Part shown: in pieces, positions 21,110 to 32,757 of the stretch
Layout: each line of letters starts with the position of its first letter
Position numbering within the stretch: the first letter of the stretch is position 1
DNA from: Bettongia penicillata ogilbyi
Taxonomy: Eukaryota > Chordata > Mammalia > Diprotodontia > Potoroidae
Assembly: GCA_023548195.1 (NCBI GenBank)
Contig: JAJHZJ010000531.1
Coordinates: 3,086,802-3,150,801 of the forward strand
Direction: 5' to 3'
DNA length: 64,000 bases
The notes under the pieces: model-generated
Told to the model about the DNA's origin: nothing
Database searches by the model: none
Seen by the model: the letters and a program-made list of their open reading frames with translations, nothing else
Made by a program: the position numbers and the translations under genes

Positions 21110-23400
21110 CAATAAACATATGGTTGCATCTGTACTCTGCCTGCCTCACTCTGACCCTCACTGCTCCATGCAACTTACCAAAGAGATTTTGGAGGATCTT
21201 CCCTGTCATAGAGACTGGCTGGGCTAACGTGTACGTAGTCAGTACAGGAGAACTCAGGTACTTTCCTCTTTCGGTGTCCTTGGAGAGAACCTCTACTAGC
21301 AACAACTCAGTTCTTGAGGAAGGAAAAGGCAAGAGTCCAGTTCCATACTCCTGCTCAGCTAGCCACCAGGACCAGGGTTGTTTAATTAGTTGGGGCAGTA
21401 TCCAATCTACAGGTTTTTTGCCCCCTCCTTTTTCCTAAGACAGCAGTTCAGGGAAAAGTTCTATTTGGGGTTTAAATCTCAGCCTCTTTTCCTCTGTTCC
21501 TTTAGGACTGGCTGGGAAGAAAGGAAAATTCAACTTTAGCTGCAATTGTTTTAAGGAACAGGGAAACCTTGTTTGGTTTAATATTTTGCTGCATTATCTA
21601 TTTTATTTGACATCATTAATAAAGTACAATAGTGTGTGAATTATGTGGGACAAGTAATAATTTCAACATAGTTTCATTTTTTGACAGCAGTAAGCATGCA
21701 TGTAATTTTTATTTTCACCAGACTAACTCAAAATGTTTAACCTTTTTCAGATGAGACTGGATTGAGCTGGTTTCTTTACCTTTAGTCAGTTTTCTGAAAA
21801 TGAAGCAGTGGATTTCATGTCATATACTTTCATCATTCCATTTATGTTTATAATGCTGTAGTTTTTAAAAATGCATCCAAGGAAATATGCAGAAGTTATA
21901 ACTCTTAAAATGCATACTTCAATGACTTAGGGATATTACAATAACTGGCTGTTAATAAGGGCAAGTCACACATTTCAAGGGCCATTAAAGTCTGAAATAT
22001 GACAGTATCAACATTTTAAAAAGTACAACAGAAAGCATAACTGAAAACAAACAAAAAAAACCCAGCCGCCCCCTCCAAAAAACCCATCACAACTATTGTT
22101 ACAAACAGTCTAGTTAATCCTCAGAAATCAAGTAAAGATTTTAAGAGGGATGTGGCAGTTGAAGAAGTTCTTATTGATTCCTCTATAATATGGCTTCTTG
22201 TAGTAGAAGCATAGCAAGGAGAAAAGGGGGAAAATTCAGCTAGGTGTGGCTAAGAACAAGCAAAATGTTTGTCTTATGTAAAAGAATGCAATGACTGGAG
22301 CACTAAAAAATGGAAAGAAGATAGTATTTACTGACAAAACATGTTTTTACTCTGAGCTATATTAACACTGTTATCAGAAGAGGGCCAAATAAGCTTGTAA
22401 CATTTAGGATCTTCACCAGACCATAAAACATGCATCTCCAAAATGTTTTGGGAACATTTTATTTCCATTATGGATGAAAGTTTTGTTTCCATTAGGAAGT
22501 TATCAACTCTGATAAACATGCTGATATACTGAGAAGCAGAATTGTTTTGGAAATTCCCAAATTGAAATACTGTATCACAACATGAGTTTGTACCATGCCA
22601 CAAATCACAAAAATTTAAGAAATTCATCTGAGAGATGGAAAATGCACATGCTGCAGTGGCCTAGGACCTTGTCTGATTTAAAATCCATTCAAAATCTATG
22701 GACTGGAATAAAGGAGAAACTTTAGAAAAATGTACAGTTTATTAAAGGTACACTTAAAAGTCAATGGGATAGAAGTATGTTTTCATAATGAAGAATTTTT
22801 AAAAATGTGCCAAAATCTTGTGAATTCAATGTCAAATCAAGTTTTAAAAAATGATTACTTCAAAAGGAGGATGTACAGCAAATTAAAAGTTTTTAAAAAG
22901 TTGTAACATTTACTTGTCTAAGTCAAAATATTTAATGACTTCCCTCTATCTATCCCAGGGAATTTGCATGGTCATTAAAAGTGATTTTGTTCAGGGGAGT
23001 ATGAGATTAAGAGGGAAAGCTAAATACTGGGAGAAAAATGGGAGTTTAAATCAAATAGAAAGTTTTTCACTTTTGATAATCTCTGAATCCATTTCAGAGC
23101 ATACTCACTAGATGTGTAACTTCTAGAGAATTAACAGAATAAGCCCATAAACATTGTCAGGGATGGTATAGTGATCCCTGAGTACACATTTTGGCTCTAT
23201 GTTTAGTCTGACTTTAGATGATTCCTTTCTTTTACATTCTTTCTTGGCTTCATAATTAAGTCGATGGATTACTGTAATGATTGGTTCTTGGAGTTTATTA
23301 TAAGTATAGGTGTGAAATGTTGAAAGTTTCTTTTGTTAAGTTGTAGCAAGAGGGATTCTTGAGAATGAAAATATGGCTACAATAATTAAACTTGAAAGTA
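21110..23400. other. Intergenic, no gene recognised
   Basis: This is mostly unique-looking AT-rich sequence. The part from 21560 to 22010 lacks recognisable repeats and is listed as a weak candidate conserved element. An L2 3'-end remnant (minus) begins near 23400. Confidence 0.55.
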
Positions 23401-23819
23401 TTCCTTCAGTACTGTAGTCAATAAATATTGTGTATTTACTATGTATAACACATTATATTATGAGCTGGGAATTCAAAGAAAAATGAAACAGTGAAGAGTC
23501 TTCTTTCAAGAAGAGAGGATGAATACAGTATGTAAAAAAAATAAATGGGCAGCTAAAGAAAGCTTCATTGAGGAAAGGTACCTTTGAAGAAGGAATTCAG
23601 AAGCAGAGGAGAGAGAAGAAGTGAATTTCAGGGACCAGAGATTTGAATAAAAATAGAGAAGAAAATAGTTTGTATATTCTTTGTTTTCTTTATGGATATA
23701 AATTCATATCATCTTTATTGAAAAGTTTAAAATCTACTTGATAAATCAAGAAACAGGTATAGAAAGATAGCAAGAAGTAATCACTGTTCATTTGCAATCA
23801 ATAAGAAAATAGAATAGTC

Positions 23820-24860
23820 TTTTGAAAAGAGTGAATGATTCCCCAATTGATAAATGGTCAAAGGATATGAACAGGGAGTTTTCAGAGGAAGAAATTAAAG
23901 AAATCTATAGTCATATGAAAAAAAATGCTCTAAATCACTATTGATTTAGAGAGAGAGGCAAATCAAAACAACTCTGAGATACCATATTATACCTATCAGA
24001 TTGGCTAACATGAGAAAACAGGAAGATAATAAATATTGGAGAAGATGTAGGAGAGTTGGAACACTAATTCATTGGTGGAGCTGTGAGCTTATCCAACCAT
24101 TCTGGAGAGCAATTTGGAACTATGCCCAAAGGGCTACAAAAATGTGCATACCCTTTGACCCAGTAATATCACTTCTAGGACTATATCCCCAAGAGATTAT
24201 AAAAATGGGAAAGGGTCCCACATATACAAAAATTTTTATAGTAGCTCTCTTTGTGGTGGCCAAAACCTGGAAATCAAGGGTATACTCATCAGTTGGGGAA
24301 TGGCTGAAGAAACTGTGGTATATGAATGTAATAGAATACTATTGTGCTATAAGAAATGATGAACAGGAAGACTTCAGAGAGGCCTGGAACGACTTATATG
24401 AACTGATGCTGGGTGAAAGGAGAAGAACCAGGAGAATTTTGTATACAGCAACAACCACAATGTGTGAGGATTTTTTTCTGGTAGACATAACTTCACTGCA
24501 ATACAAGGACTTAAAAAATTCCCGAAGATCAATGGTCTTTTAAGGCAAAATGCCTTCCACATCCAGAGAAAGAACTATGGAATTCAATCACAGAATGCAG
24601 CGGATCATTTTATTTTGTATTATGTTTTGGTTTGTTATATGATTTCTCCTATTCGTTTTAATTCTTCTATGAAATATGACTATGGTGAAAATGTATTTAG
24701 TAGAAATGTATGTGTAGAACCTATATAAAATTGTTTGCCATCTGGGGAGGGAGGGAGAAGGTAGGGGGGAAGGAGGGGAAGGAAAGGAAAAAAAATCTAA
24801 GTTATATGGTAGTGATTGTAGATACTGAAAATAAATAAAATGATAAAATAAAATGAAGTG
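23820..24860 (+). mobile_element. 5'-truncated L1, ORF2 C-terminus and 3'UTR
   Basis: The sequence starts within the region encoding the ORF2 protein C-terminal domain (DSPIDKWSKDMNREFSEEE, about 23838). A stop (tga) at 23943-23945 interrupts it, then it is open from 24001 to 24543. Motifs such as IPFDPVISLLGLYPQE, KTWKS and WYMNVIEYYCAIRNDEQEDF are L1 ORF2 C-terminal features. After the stop come a 3'UTR with a G-rich stretch (about 24743-24785) and an AATAAA-rich tail. It is plus-strand. The endonuclease and RT domains are absent. Confidence 0.85.
24001..24543 (+). pseudogene. L1 ORF2 C-terminal fragment
   Basis: There are 180 uninterrupted codons of the L1 ORF2 C-terminal segment ending at the natural stop. 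It holds HWWSCELIQPFW and NDEQEDFREAW-type motifs, repeated in the minus-strand L1 copies near 41650-41890 and 46490-46740. The first ATG is internal to the domain, so this is a truncated retroposon fragment and not an independent gene. Confidence 0.8.
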
Positions 24861-24876
24861 AAGTGAACACTAATTT

Positions 24877-24895
24877 TATATATATATATATATAT
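24877..24895 (+). repeat. (TA)n microsatellite
   Basis: About nine TA units just downstream of the L1 tail. Confidence 0.9.
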
Positions 24896-24899
24896 TTAG

Positions 24900-26810
24900 A
24901 GAAAGAGAGAGAAAGGAACATTTTGCCTTGTATAAAACTTTCATTTGATTATTCAGTTAGCTGAATGTAAAACAAAAACTGTTAGAGAATGTAATTTATA
25001 ATTTTACTTTACATTAAGATTTAATTTAGTCTTAAAAATAGTTATTGACATGTTTATTCAGAAAGAGTAACACTTTTATGCTAGAAAATAATAAAAGCTG
25101 CTGATTCTACATCTTTTATATCACTTCTCCATAAAGGAGGGCTAGTGGTTAAAACAAACAAAGGAAAAAAGATAAAGCAAACCCATGGAATGGAATACAT
25201 TTAGTACCTGTCTCTAAAAGGAGTTCTTTTAGGTTTATTTACATTTGCTTTTTGATAATTTTAAATTGTTCTATTTCCATTAATTATTTATAAAGAAAAC
25301 ATTATAATTTTGATGATAATGCATGAGTTTTCTTTAAGATATCTACTTGTTATTTGACAATTGAATATTGTGACTAAAATGATAAGCTAAAAATTTATAG
25401 AACAAAGGAAGCTGCTTTGCAATGCATGAGAAATTGACTCTGGTTATGGTCATATCTGAAAAGGGATCTGTCATTTTGCTAAAACTCTTATATGCCTCAC
25501 TGATTCATTCAGAGGTAGAGTTCACACCTATTTCTCCCCCTGTCTTGCTATAGTCTTTATTTCAACAATCAATGTACTATGTCCTATATATCTGTCACTA
25601 TCTAAATCTAATATTAATACATTATTATGTATATAAAAGTCAACATTCTCTTTTCTATTCATCTAATTAGACATACACTTGTTGTTTTGAAGTGCTTGGA
25701 AGAAACAGTATTTTCCTTTAAGATTTTTTTCCTAAATGAAAATGTATTCTTGGCAGTGATGAAAATTAATTATGGAACTTTAAGATTTGTCTGGTAACTA
25801 ACATCAGAAAATTTATTGCTAAATCACTTAACAGCATAATAGGTAATTCTCTAAGTTAAATATATTTCTCCTTTGTATAGTTATATGAACTCATAAATAA
25901 AGAAAAGATATGCATGATGTCCTCATGATATCCTAATGCTAGTGATGAATCTTGAGTTTTCTTCCACATCTCCAGTATTGGAATTTAGGATTAGGATGAA
26001 TATGTATGTTAAAAACAATAGGCAAACATATCAAGATTTTACCTTCATCTCTCTGTTTTCCATTTTGTCAGGTTAATACCTATGATTTTGATGTGTGCTC
26101 AGTCTGTAACTATATAATAAATGTTTGCCATGGTTAATATGATAGATAATAAGTATAAAAATAAATACAACAAAATAAATAAAATATTCATCTGGGAGTG
26201 TCATAAACATATAATAAAACTAATTTGAAGTTTCAAAATTTGAAAATTGATTGTAGTAAGATGAATGTTATTTTTTAGTAGTAATTTTAAACTGAAATGA
26301 CGTGAATTTTTTTTCTTATTAAGGGATAATATTTTCAGAACAATTGACATTTCATTTATTTTGCTTGTTACTGTTAACAAAGTCATAATTAGGAATCTCT
26401 GCCTCTGGGAAAAATCTAGTTGAGGAACACGAGGACACATATCCTCTATGTCTGTCCTGTGTCCTTGGGGAGATTGGACAGGGCAGAAGGGAAGCAAGTG
26501 TACCCTGGGGGTGACAATGGCTATCATGTATACTTATCTTTTTCCTCCCTGACTTCCACCTATGGGCAACCCCACTCCCTCTTCTGCTCCTAGAGCTCCC
26601 ATTCCTCACACAGGGCTCTGGACTGGCAGAGATCACAGAGATGTCAATATATGTCCCACAACAAGAAGGAAGTATGCCTGACTATATGACAATTTGGCAT
26701 TTAGGACAATGCCCACTCTTTTTGCCCCAGTTGCAGATCTTCCTATAGGTCAGAAATATAACAGTTTTATAATTAGATGCTTGGTGGTTCAATTGAAAGC
26801 GCATATGTAA
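24900..26810. other. Intergenic, AT-rich, no gene recognised
   Basis: Long AT-rich stretch without long frames. Positions 25395-25500 resemble 40078-40180 (see findings). Nothing else could be assigned. Confidence 0.55.
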
Positions 26811-26814
26811 TTTA

Positions 26815-27060
26815 CCATGTGACATCAGATAGCTAGGTGTTGCAATGGATAGATTGCTAGGCTTAAAGTCTTATCCTGCTGAAGTTCAATCTGGCCTCAA
26901 ACAGTCACAAGATGTGTGACTCTGGGCAAGTCAATTAACCATTTGTGTCAGTTTCCTCATCTGTAAAATTAACTAGAGAAAGAAATGGCAAACCACTCCA
27001 ATATCTTTAGCAAGAAGACCCTAAATAGGGACAGAGTCAGATATGACTAAAAATGTCATG
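26815..27060 (+). repeat. Marsupial-type SINE with RTE-derived tail
   Basis: A tRNA/CORE SINE body (gctaggtgttgcaatggata, gggcaagtcaattaacca, cctcatctgtaaaatt) is followed by the RTE-type tail (gaaatggcaaaccactccaa and a degraded gagtcagatatgactaaaaa). This composite structure is characteristic of marsupial SINEs. Confidence 0.85.
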
Positions 27061-28089
27061 GAGGTCATGGGTCTTAGTATTCTTATCTGTAAAACAAAGG
27101 GGATGGACTAAATGTCATTCAAGGTACCTTCTAATTTTAAATCTAAGATTCTACAATACTGTTTAGATGCATCTGTTATAGCATTGGTGAAGACCATCTG
27201 TTTACTAGTAGGGATCCTGGGTTCAAACATTTAGAGTAGGATTCGACCTCAGATATCATTTAATCCAACCTCCTCATTTCACAGATGAGAAAATCTTAAC
27301 CCCTCCAAAACATCACTCTGGACAATTCTTGTCCCTGTCTTTATGTAGATCTTGCATAGCAGACCCATCTAATACACTGGAGGAATTCTTTTAATCCTTT
27401 AAACTTCCTAGGATCATCAATGGTTTTTTACCTAGGCATTGAATCTACATCCTGTTGAAATCTAGAAACAATACTTCACATTTCAATGATCCTATCTTTG
27501 ATGATTATACATTTAGCCTCTCCCAGCTTGCCATTTTAGTGAATTTAAACTTAATTTAACCCAGAGTTCCCTGTAACAGTCATACTGAGTATTTAAAAGA
27601 TCTAGGAACATAAGCTCCCATTTGGACAATAAATACGTAAAATCCACGAATGCAAGTGAAGTCCTACGTATAGAGGACAGAGAGCTCCAACTGGTAAGGA
27701 AAGCTTCTGCTTTGATGGAATAGGATCCCGTATTTGAAAGAGATTTGGACTGGGCTTCACCTGTAACATGCGCACGTGTAAGAAGGGGTTGCTCTGTAAA
27801 ATACCCGTGGTCCTTAGTAATAGTTATATCCGTGTGCTTGTTGTTCAGGCAAATCACTCCAGCATCTTGGCCAAGAAGCCTCGAATGGGACTGAGCAACA
27901 AGAAAGTATATTTGTGCTGTATAAATCTTTTTATCTTTATAAATAAAAGCTGGACATACATGGGTAAATTATGCTGGTTTAGGAAATTCTCTTTAGAAGT
28001 TCTTCCAGAAGGAGGGCAGTCTAGTGGATCCTTGGCACGACTATCTGGGCGGTTGTATGCCAAAGGAGAAAGATACAGCATAGAAGACA

Positions 28090-28192
28090 GTCACGTGACC
28101 GTGGAAGCCGCCATCTTTGCTCCTGGAGAGCGTGAGCGTCCCGCCTTCGTTCTCCCTCTCTGCGTGTGACGTAGGACGTACCGCATGCGCAG
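28090..28192 (+). promoter_or_regulatory. MRPL36: MRPL36 core promoter: E-box, YY1, CRE-like and NRF-1 motifs
   Basis: In order there are GTCACGTGAC (USF/E-box type, 28090-28099), GCCGCCATCTTTGC (YY1 type, 28107-28120), TGACGTA (CRE-like, 28167-28173) and GCATGCGCAG (NRF-1 type, 28183-28192). No TATA box is seen. The arrangement fits a housekeeping promoter for a nuclear gene encoding a mitochondrial protein. Assignment to MRPL36 is by position and the splice signals downstream. No transcript evidence is available here. Confidence 0.65.
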
Positions 28193-28322
28193 AGCCACAG
28201 GAGCCGGGAGCACGACTTTTAGGCGGTTCCTGGACAAGTTGCCGCGGGTACCTCTTGCCTCGGTAGCAGTGACTCCGCGAGGAGGGCGCTGCGGAACGCC
28301 TCACTCCCAGCACCTGCAGCAG
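28193..28322 (+). other. MRPL36: Probable MRPL36 non-coding exon 1
   Basis: The sequence after the NRF-1 motif ends at a good donor (GCAG/GTCAGT, exon end 28322) that can join the acceptor at 32743-32744. It lacks an ATG in frame with MRPL36. The start is inferred and could lie up to about 80 bases further left. An alternative donor is near 28247 (GCGG/GTACCT). Confidence 0.55.
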
Positions 28323-28854
28323 GTCAGTGGCATTCTGGCGTTCAAGGCGACCGTAGTCGGGCGTGCGAGCTCTGATCATTTCTTCTCCCTCTGGCCGCCT
28401 GGGCGCCGATTGGGGGTCGGAGGGAGGGCCCTGCACTCCGTCACACCCCCCCCTTCTTAAAGGGGCCGCGCCGAGGAGAGCTGCTTGGGAGCGACCTTGA
28501 GCGAGACCTTCCTTCTCTATCCCTCACAGACCAGTCCTTAAGTGAGCGTTTATTAAGCGCCCGTTGTGTGCCAGCCAGTTTCCTCATCTGTAAAATGGGT
28601 ATATTCATGTCGGTCGTAACTATCCCTCAGGGCTGTTGGGACGCTTTGGATTGAGTGAAGCCATCCTCAGAGTAATTATATATATTTTAACATTCATTTT
28701 TAAACATTTAGAGTTACCAGTGCCCTCCCTCCCCCCGGCATGTCCCCCACTCTGAGAAGCAGCGTGATGCCGTCACACGCACAAGTCCCGGTGCCCCCGC
28801 GTTCTTGCCGTGGTTAGTGGTTCCTCGGGGTAACAAACTTCCCGTAGATCCGAG

Positions 28855-29415
28855 CCCGAGGCCGGGCTGGCTTGGTGCGGTCGGGGCGGCCTTGGGAGTC
28901 CAGGACCTCCGTGGGACGGCCTTGGGAGTCCAGGACCTCCGTGTGCCGGCCTTGGGAGTCCAGGACCTCCGTGGGACGGCCTTGGGAGTCCAGGACCTCC
29001 GTGGGACGGCCTTGGGAGTCCAGGACCTCCGTGTGCCGGCCGGCTCCGATGCCCAGCGGAGAGACCGGTGCCAGGAGCCCGAGGCCGGGCTGTCTTGGTG
29101 CGGACGGGACGGCCTTGGGTGTCCAGGACCTCCGTGGGACGGCCTTGGGAGTCCAGGACCTCCGTGTGCCGGCCTTGGGAGTCCAGGACCTCCGTGGGAC
29201 GGCCTTGGGAGTCCAGGACCTCCGTGGGACGGCCTTGGGAGTCCAGGACCTCCGTGTGCCGGCCGGCTCCGATGCCCAGCGGAGAGACCGGTGCCAGGAG
29301 CCCGAGGCCGGGCTGGCTTGGTGCGGACGGGACGGCCTTGGGAGTCCAGGACCTCCGTGTGCCGGCCAGCTCCGATGCCCAGCGGAGAGACCGGTGCCAG
29401 GAGCCCCAGCCGGAG
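28855..29415 (+). repeat. GC-rich minisatellite with higher-order structure
   Basis: Eleven 30-base units (ggccttgggagtccaggacc plus ten more bases) occur as five at 28888-29037, five at 29111-29260 and one at 29334-29363. A 73-base spacer containing gctccgatgcccagcggaga separates the groups. Unit endings alternate between gtgggac and gtgtgcc in the same order in both five-unit groups, giving a 223-base higher-order period. Units are nearly identical, so the array is young or homogenised. Because 30 is a multiple of 3, long open frames arise on both strands. They are not genes. Confidence 0.95.
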
Positions 29416-29460
29416 TCAGCAAGACCCGTCCCGGACCTTTACCAGCCGTGTGGGGCCCCG

Positions 29461-29640
29461 GGCGCGTCACTTGAGCTTTATTTTCGTTAGTTAATTCATC
29501 TGAAAAGTGGGGATCATAGTAGCACCCACCTCCCAGGATTGTTGTGGGGATTAAGTAAGATGGTTCTAAAGCGCTTTAGCCCAAAGCCTGGCATGTAGTC
29601 AGTGCTGCGTAAATGTTAGCTATTAGTAATATTTTTGTAA
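29461..29640 (+). repeat. MIR-like SINE fragment
   Basis: The 3' half of a CORE-SINE, with ttcatctgaaaagtggggat, cccaggattgttgtgggg and an ending in tgttagctatta. Confidence 0.75.
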
Positions 29641-30369
29641 TAAAACAATAAATCGGAACGGGAAGGGTCCCCAGAAACTATCTTCTCATTTTACAGTTGG
29701 GCAAACTAAGGGCCAGGGATATTCAGTGCTGCACGTCCAGGGTCAAACGAAGAATAAGCGTTAAGGTCAAGTCACCAAGCATTTATTAAGCACCTACCTT
29801 CTGCCAGGCACCAGAGGCAAGATTTGACGTTTGAGGTGGACGTGAACCTGGACACATCACTTAGCTTTTACCTACGATATTTTCATCGTGTAAAATATGG
29901 ATGGTCACATTTACACCACTCCTCCCACATGGTTGCTTTTCTTAAAAAAGAGCGTTTGGCAAACCTTTAAAATGCCATTTATTCATTCATAGAATATACA
30001 TTTACCCAGTTTTTTGCAGCCCTTAGTGTTAGTCTCTGACATATAGATAAGAAACATATAAAATAAGTTCCTTGCCCCACATTAATGTTACAAAGTTATT
30101 GTTATTATTATTTATCCAAAGGTGTACACAATGGTTTGCAACTGCAAGAAGTTCATAATCTCATATAGAACCTAGGGTGTAGCTGCCTTGTTCTGGGTTA
30201 GGATTGAGTTTGGAAATCAGATCTGATAATTCTCATCTAGGTTCTAAGTCTGACCTCTGCATAGACCTGGGCTCATGGAAACTTGGAAATGGTAAATTGT
30301 TAGTGCTGTTGTGCTTTTTAGTGTTCAGGTTTAAAATTTGAGGTCATTTGATTACATGTAATGGGGTTT

Positions 30370-31515
30370 TTTACACAGTGTCATAGAAACTGAATTGGAA
30401 GGGGACCTTAGGTCACCCAGTCCACCTGAATCTGACAAAGAATCCCCTTTACAACAAAACACAGACTTGGTGAAAGAAAAACCATTACTTCCTGAGAAAG
30501 CCTGTTCCACTTTAGGACAACTCTAATTGTTTAGACTGAATTTACCTTATTGCAGCTTCTGTACATTGTTCTTAGCCTTGCTTTGTGGGGCCAAGCAGAA
30601 GTCTAATTCATCTTCCAAATAACAGTCCTTCTGATACTTTAGGAAAGGTTTTCATGCTCCTCTAAATCTTCTCCAGACAAGCCATCACCAGTTCTTTCAG
30701 TTTCTCCTCACATGGCATTATCTCAAAACCATTTCATGGCTTCTAGCTTATCAGTATTTTCCCCAAAATGTTCCACTAGGACTCTTTCTCTCTCTTTCTC
30801 TCTGTCTTCACACACACACAGATATAGTTCTGAATCCCCACATAGTTAAATAGGGATAAACATTCTACACTTGGGTTCCAGGATGACCTTAAAAATGCTA
30901 GATGGGCTCAAGAGTCATGGTTCTAATAGCAGTTTTCTGAAAAAGGTGTGAATATTTTAGTGAACTACGAGTTCAGTTTGAGCCTCCAAAATGAATGTAG
31001 TTTTTGCACTTGATTAAAACAAGCATAGTTCACAGGAATAAGGAGGTGCTAGTATAGCTTTACTCTGCCCTGGTCAGATCACTTCTGGAGGATTGTGTTC
31101 AGATTTGAGCAACACATTTGAAAACAGCATTTAACTGGAGAATATTCATAGGTGATTGGTGAAGAGCTTTCAGTGTAAGGAATTGCAGATACTCAGGATG
31201 GAGAAGAAGTCTAAGGGCAGGACATGATGGATGCTTGTCTTTAGATATTTGAAAGGATATTCTGTGGAAAAGTGATTAGATTCATTCTGTTTGTCCCCAA
31301 GAGATCAGAACTAGGAACAATGGGTGAAAGTTGCAAAGAGGAACATTTAGACTTAATGTAAAGAAGGAACATCCTCAAATTAGAACTTTCACAATTTGGA
31401 ATGGGTTGCCTTGGGAGGTAGTGAGGTTCCCATCACTGAAGTGCTTCATGCAGAGACTAGGTGTTCACTTGTTGGATATGTTATAGTGTATTGATTTTCA
31501 GCTTTGGATTGGAGT
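30370..31515 (+). mobile_element. L3/CR1 LINE fragments
   Basis: The segment 31040-31515 matches the C-terminal coding region and 3' part of L3/CR1. It includes the ttagatatttgaaaggatat block, gatcagaactaggaacaatg, and gaatgggttgccttgggagg followed by a gtgttcacttgttggatatg block. A CR1-like segment with different order at 30370-30730 may be a separate, older copy. No intact frame. Confidence 0.65.
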
Positions 31516-32757
31516 AGGAGGCCCCTGAGATGCTCATCTCCCTATTCACAAATGTGTAGCCTAAGACCACATTAGCCTTTTTGGCTTATGTTCTTCACTA
31601 TTGACTCATTTAGCTTGAGGTATACTAATCCCTTCAGATATTTTTCATATAAATAAATATTTGGCTATATTGATCCTGTATTTGTGAAACTGATTTTTTT
31701 AACCCAAATGTGAAAGTTTATTTCATCTTATCAGATTCAGATTGTGGAGATCTTTTTGGATCTCAACTATTATATGTTAATTATATCTCTTAGTCCTATG
31801 TCATTTAAAATTTGGTAAGCATTACTATAAGCATATTTATATCTTTATCCAAGTCATTGGTGAAAACATTAAACAGTCATCGATCCTCAAGGAACTCTGT
31901 CTCTCATTTTATTTCAATAAATGCTAGAATTAATTTCATTAGTTTTGTAATCTGAGTCATTGTATATGTGTAGAACTGTTGATAAAGTTAATTTATTATA
32001 GATGGAATTAGTTTACTGCACTTTACTTATTTAATTTTGTTGCCAAGTAGGTAGGTAAGTGTAATATGAACAATGAGAAATTTTTGACATGTCCTGCAAG
32101 ACAGTGTGTATTATTAAGATTGTTGTGGTTACAGCAAATTATTTAATTTTGTGCATTTATTCTCTCTGAAGAAAGTAGATTTACAGGGGAACTGAGCAAG
32201 AGCTCAGCCTTTCAAGTAGCAATTGACAATCTCATTCTCTCCCAGTTTATCCTAAACATCCTAACCAGCCCCACTAAGCAAAAAATCTAAAGCCACTCAG
32301 AGTAAAACATTAAAAGAATCTACAGATTTAAAGGGGTGTATCTGTCTCTTTGTGTATGTGTCTGAGTATGTGTGTATGTCTGGGTGAATTAGGGTATTGA
32401 GAATATAAGGAAAGTGTTATCTGCCTATTAGTGTGTGATAGATATCTTTTTCTGTTAATGTATTTAAAAACTTTTTTTTGCTTTTTCACTGTGGGGAGGA
32501 TGGGTTTTGCCCTTTTCTCTCCTCACTATTATTTCCAATAACATCCCTTTTCTGCCAATCAAAGAATGTGAATGTGTTTGGGTTTTATTAACAAGCCTGG
32601 GGTTTAATAATAGTTGTATATATGTTGACTACCTTTTCTAAGCCTTGAGCCATGAAAGCATTGAAAAAAATGGGGGAAAGGTTGTAAGTAGTAACAGATG
32701 AAGGAGAAATTTAAAAAAAAAATCTTTTTTTCTTCTTCCACCAGGTTTGGCTAAAGC

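Larger units (their letters stand above)
28080..29460. promoter_or_regulatory. CpG island at the MRPL36 5' end
   Basis: About 1.4 kb of GC- and CpG-rich sequence covers the presumed MRPL36 promoter and first exon and extends through the minisatellite. A short SINE-like segment (about 28555-28680) interrupts it. Limits are estimated by eye. Confidence 0.7.
28323..32744 (+). other. MRPL36: Probable MRPL36 5'UTR intron
   Basis: Bounded by the donor GTCAGT at 28323 and the acceptor tcttcttccaccag ending at 32744. It contains the minisatellite, MIR-like fragments, an L3/CR1 copy and otherwise AT-rich unassigned sequence (29640-30370, 31520-32700). A 5'UTR intron before a single coding exon is the known plan of MRPL36. 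The boundaries are inferred from splice consensus. Confidence 0.55.

Noticed and set aside
28805..29494. Long open frames on both strands suggesting a repeat-rich protein gene
   Set aside because: They lie exactly over a 30-bp-unit minisatellite, occur in several frames and both strands, and switch repeat peptide across the 73-bp spacers.
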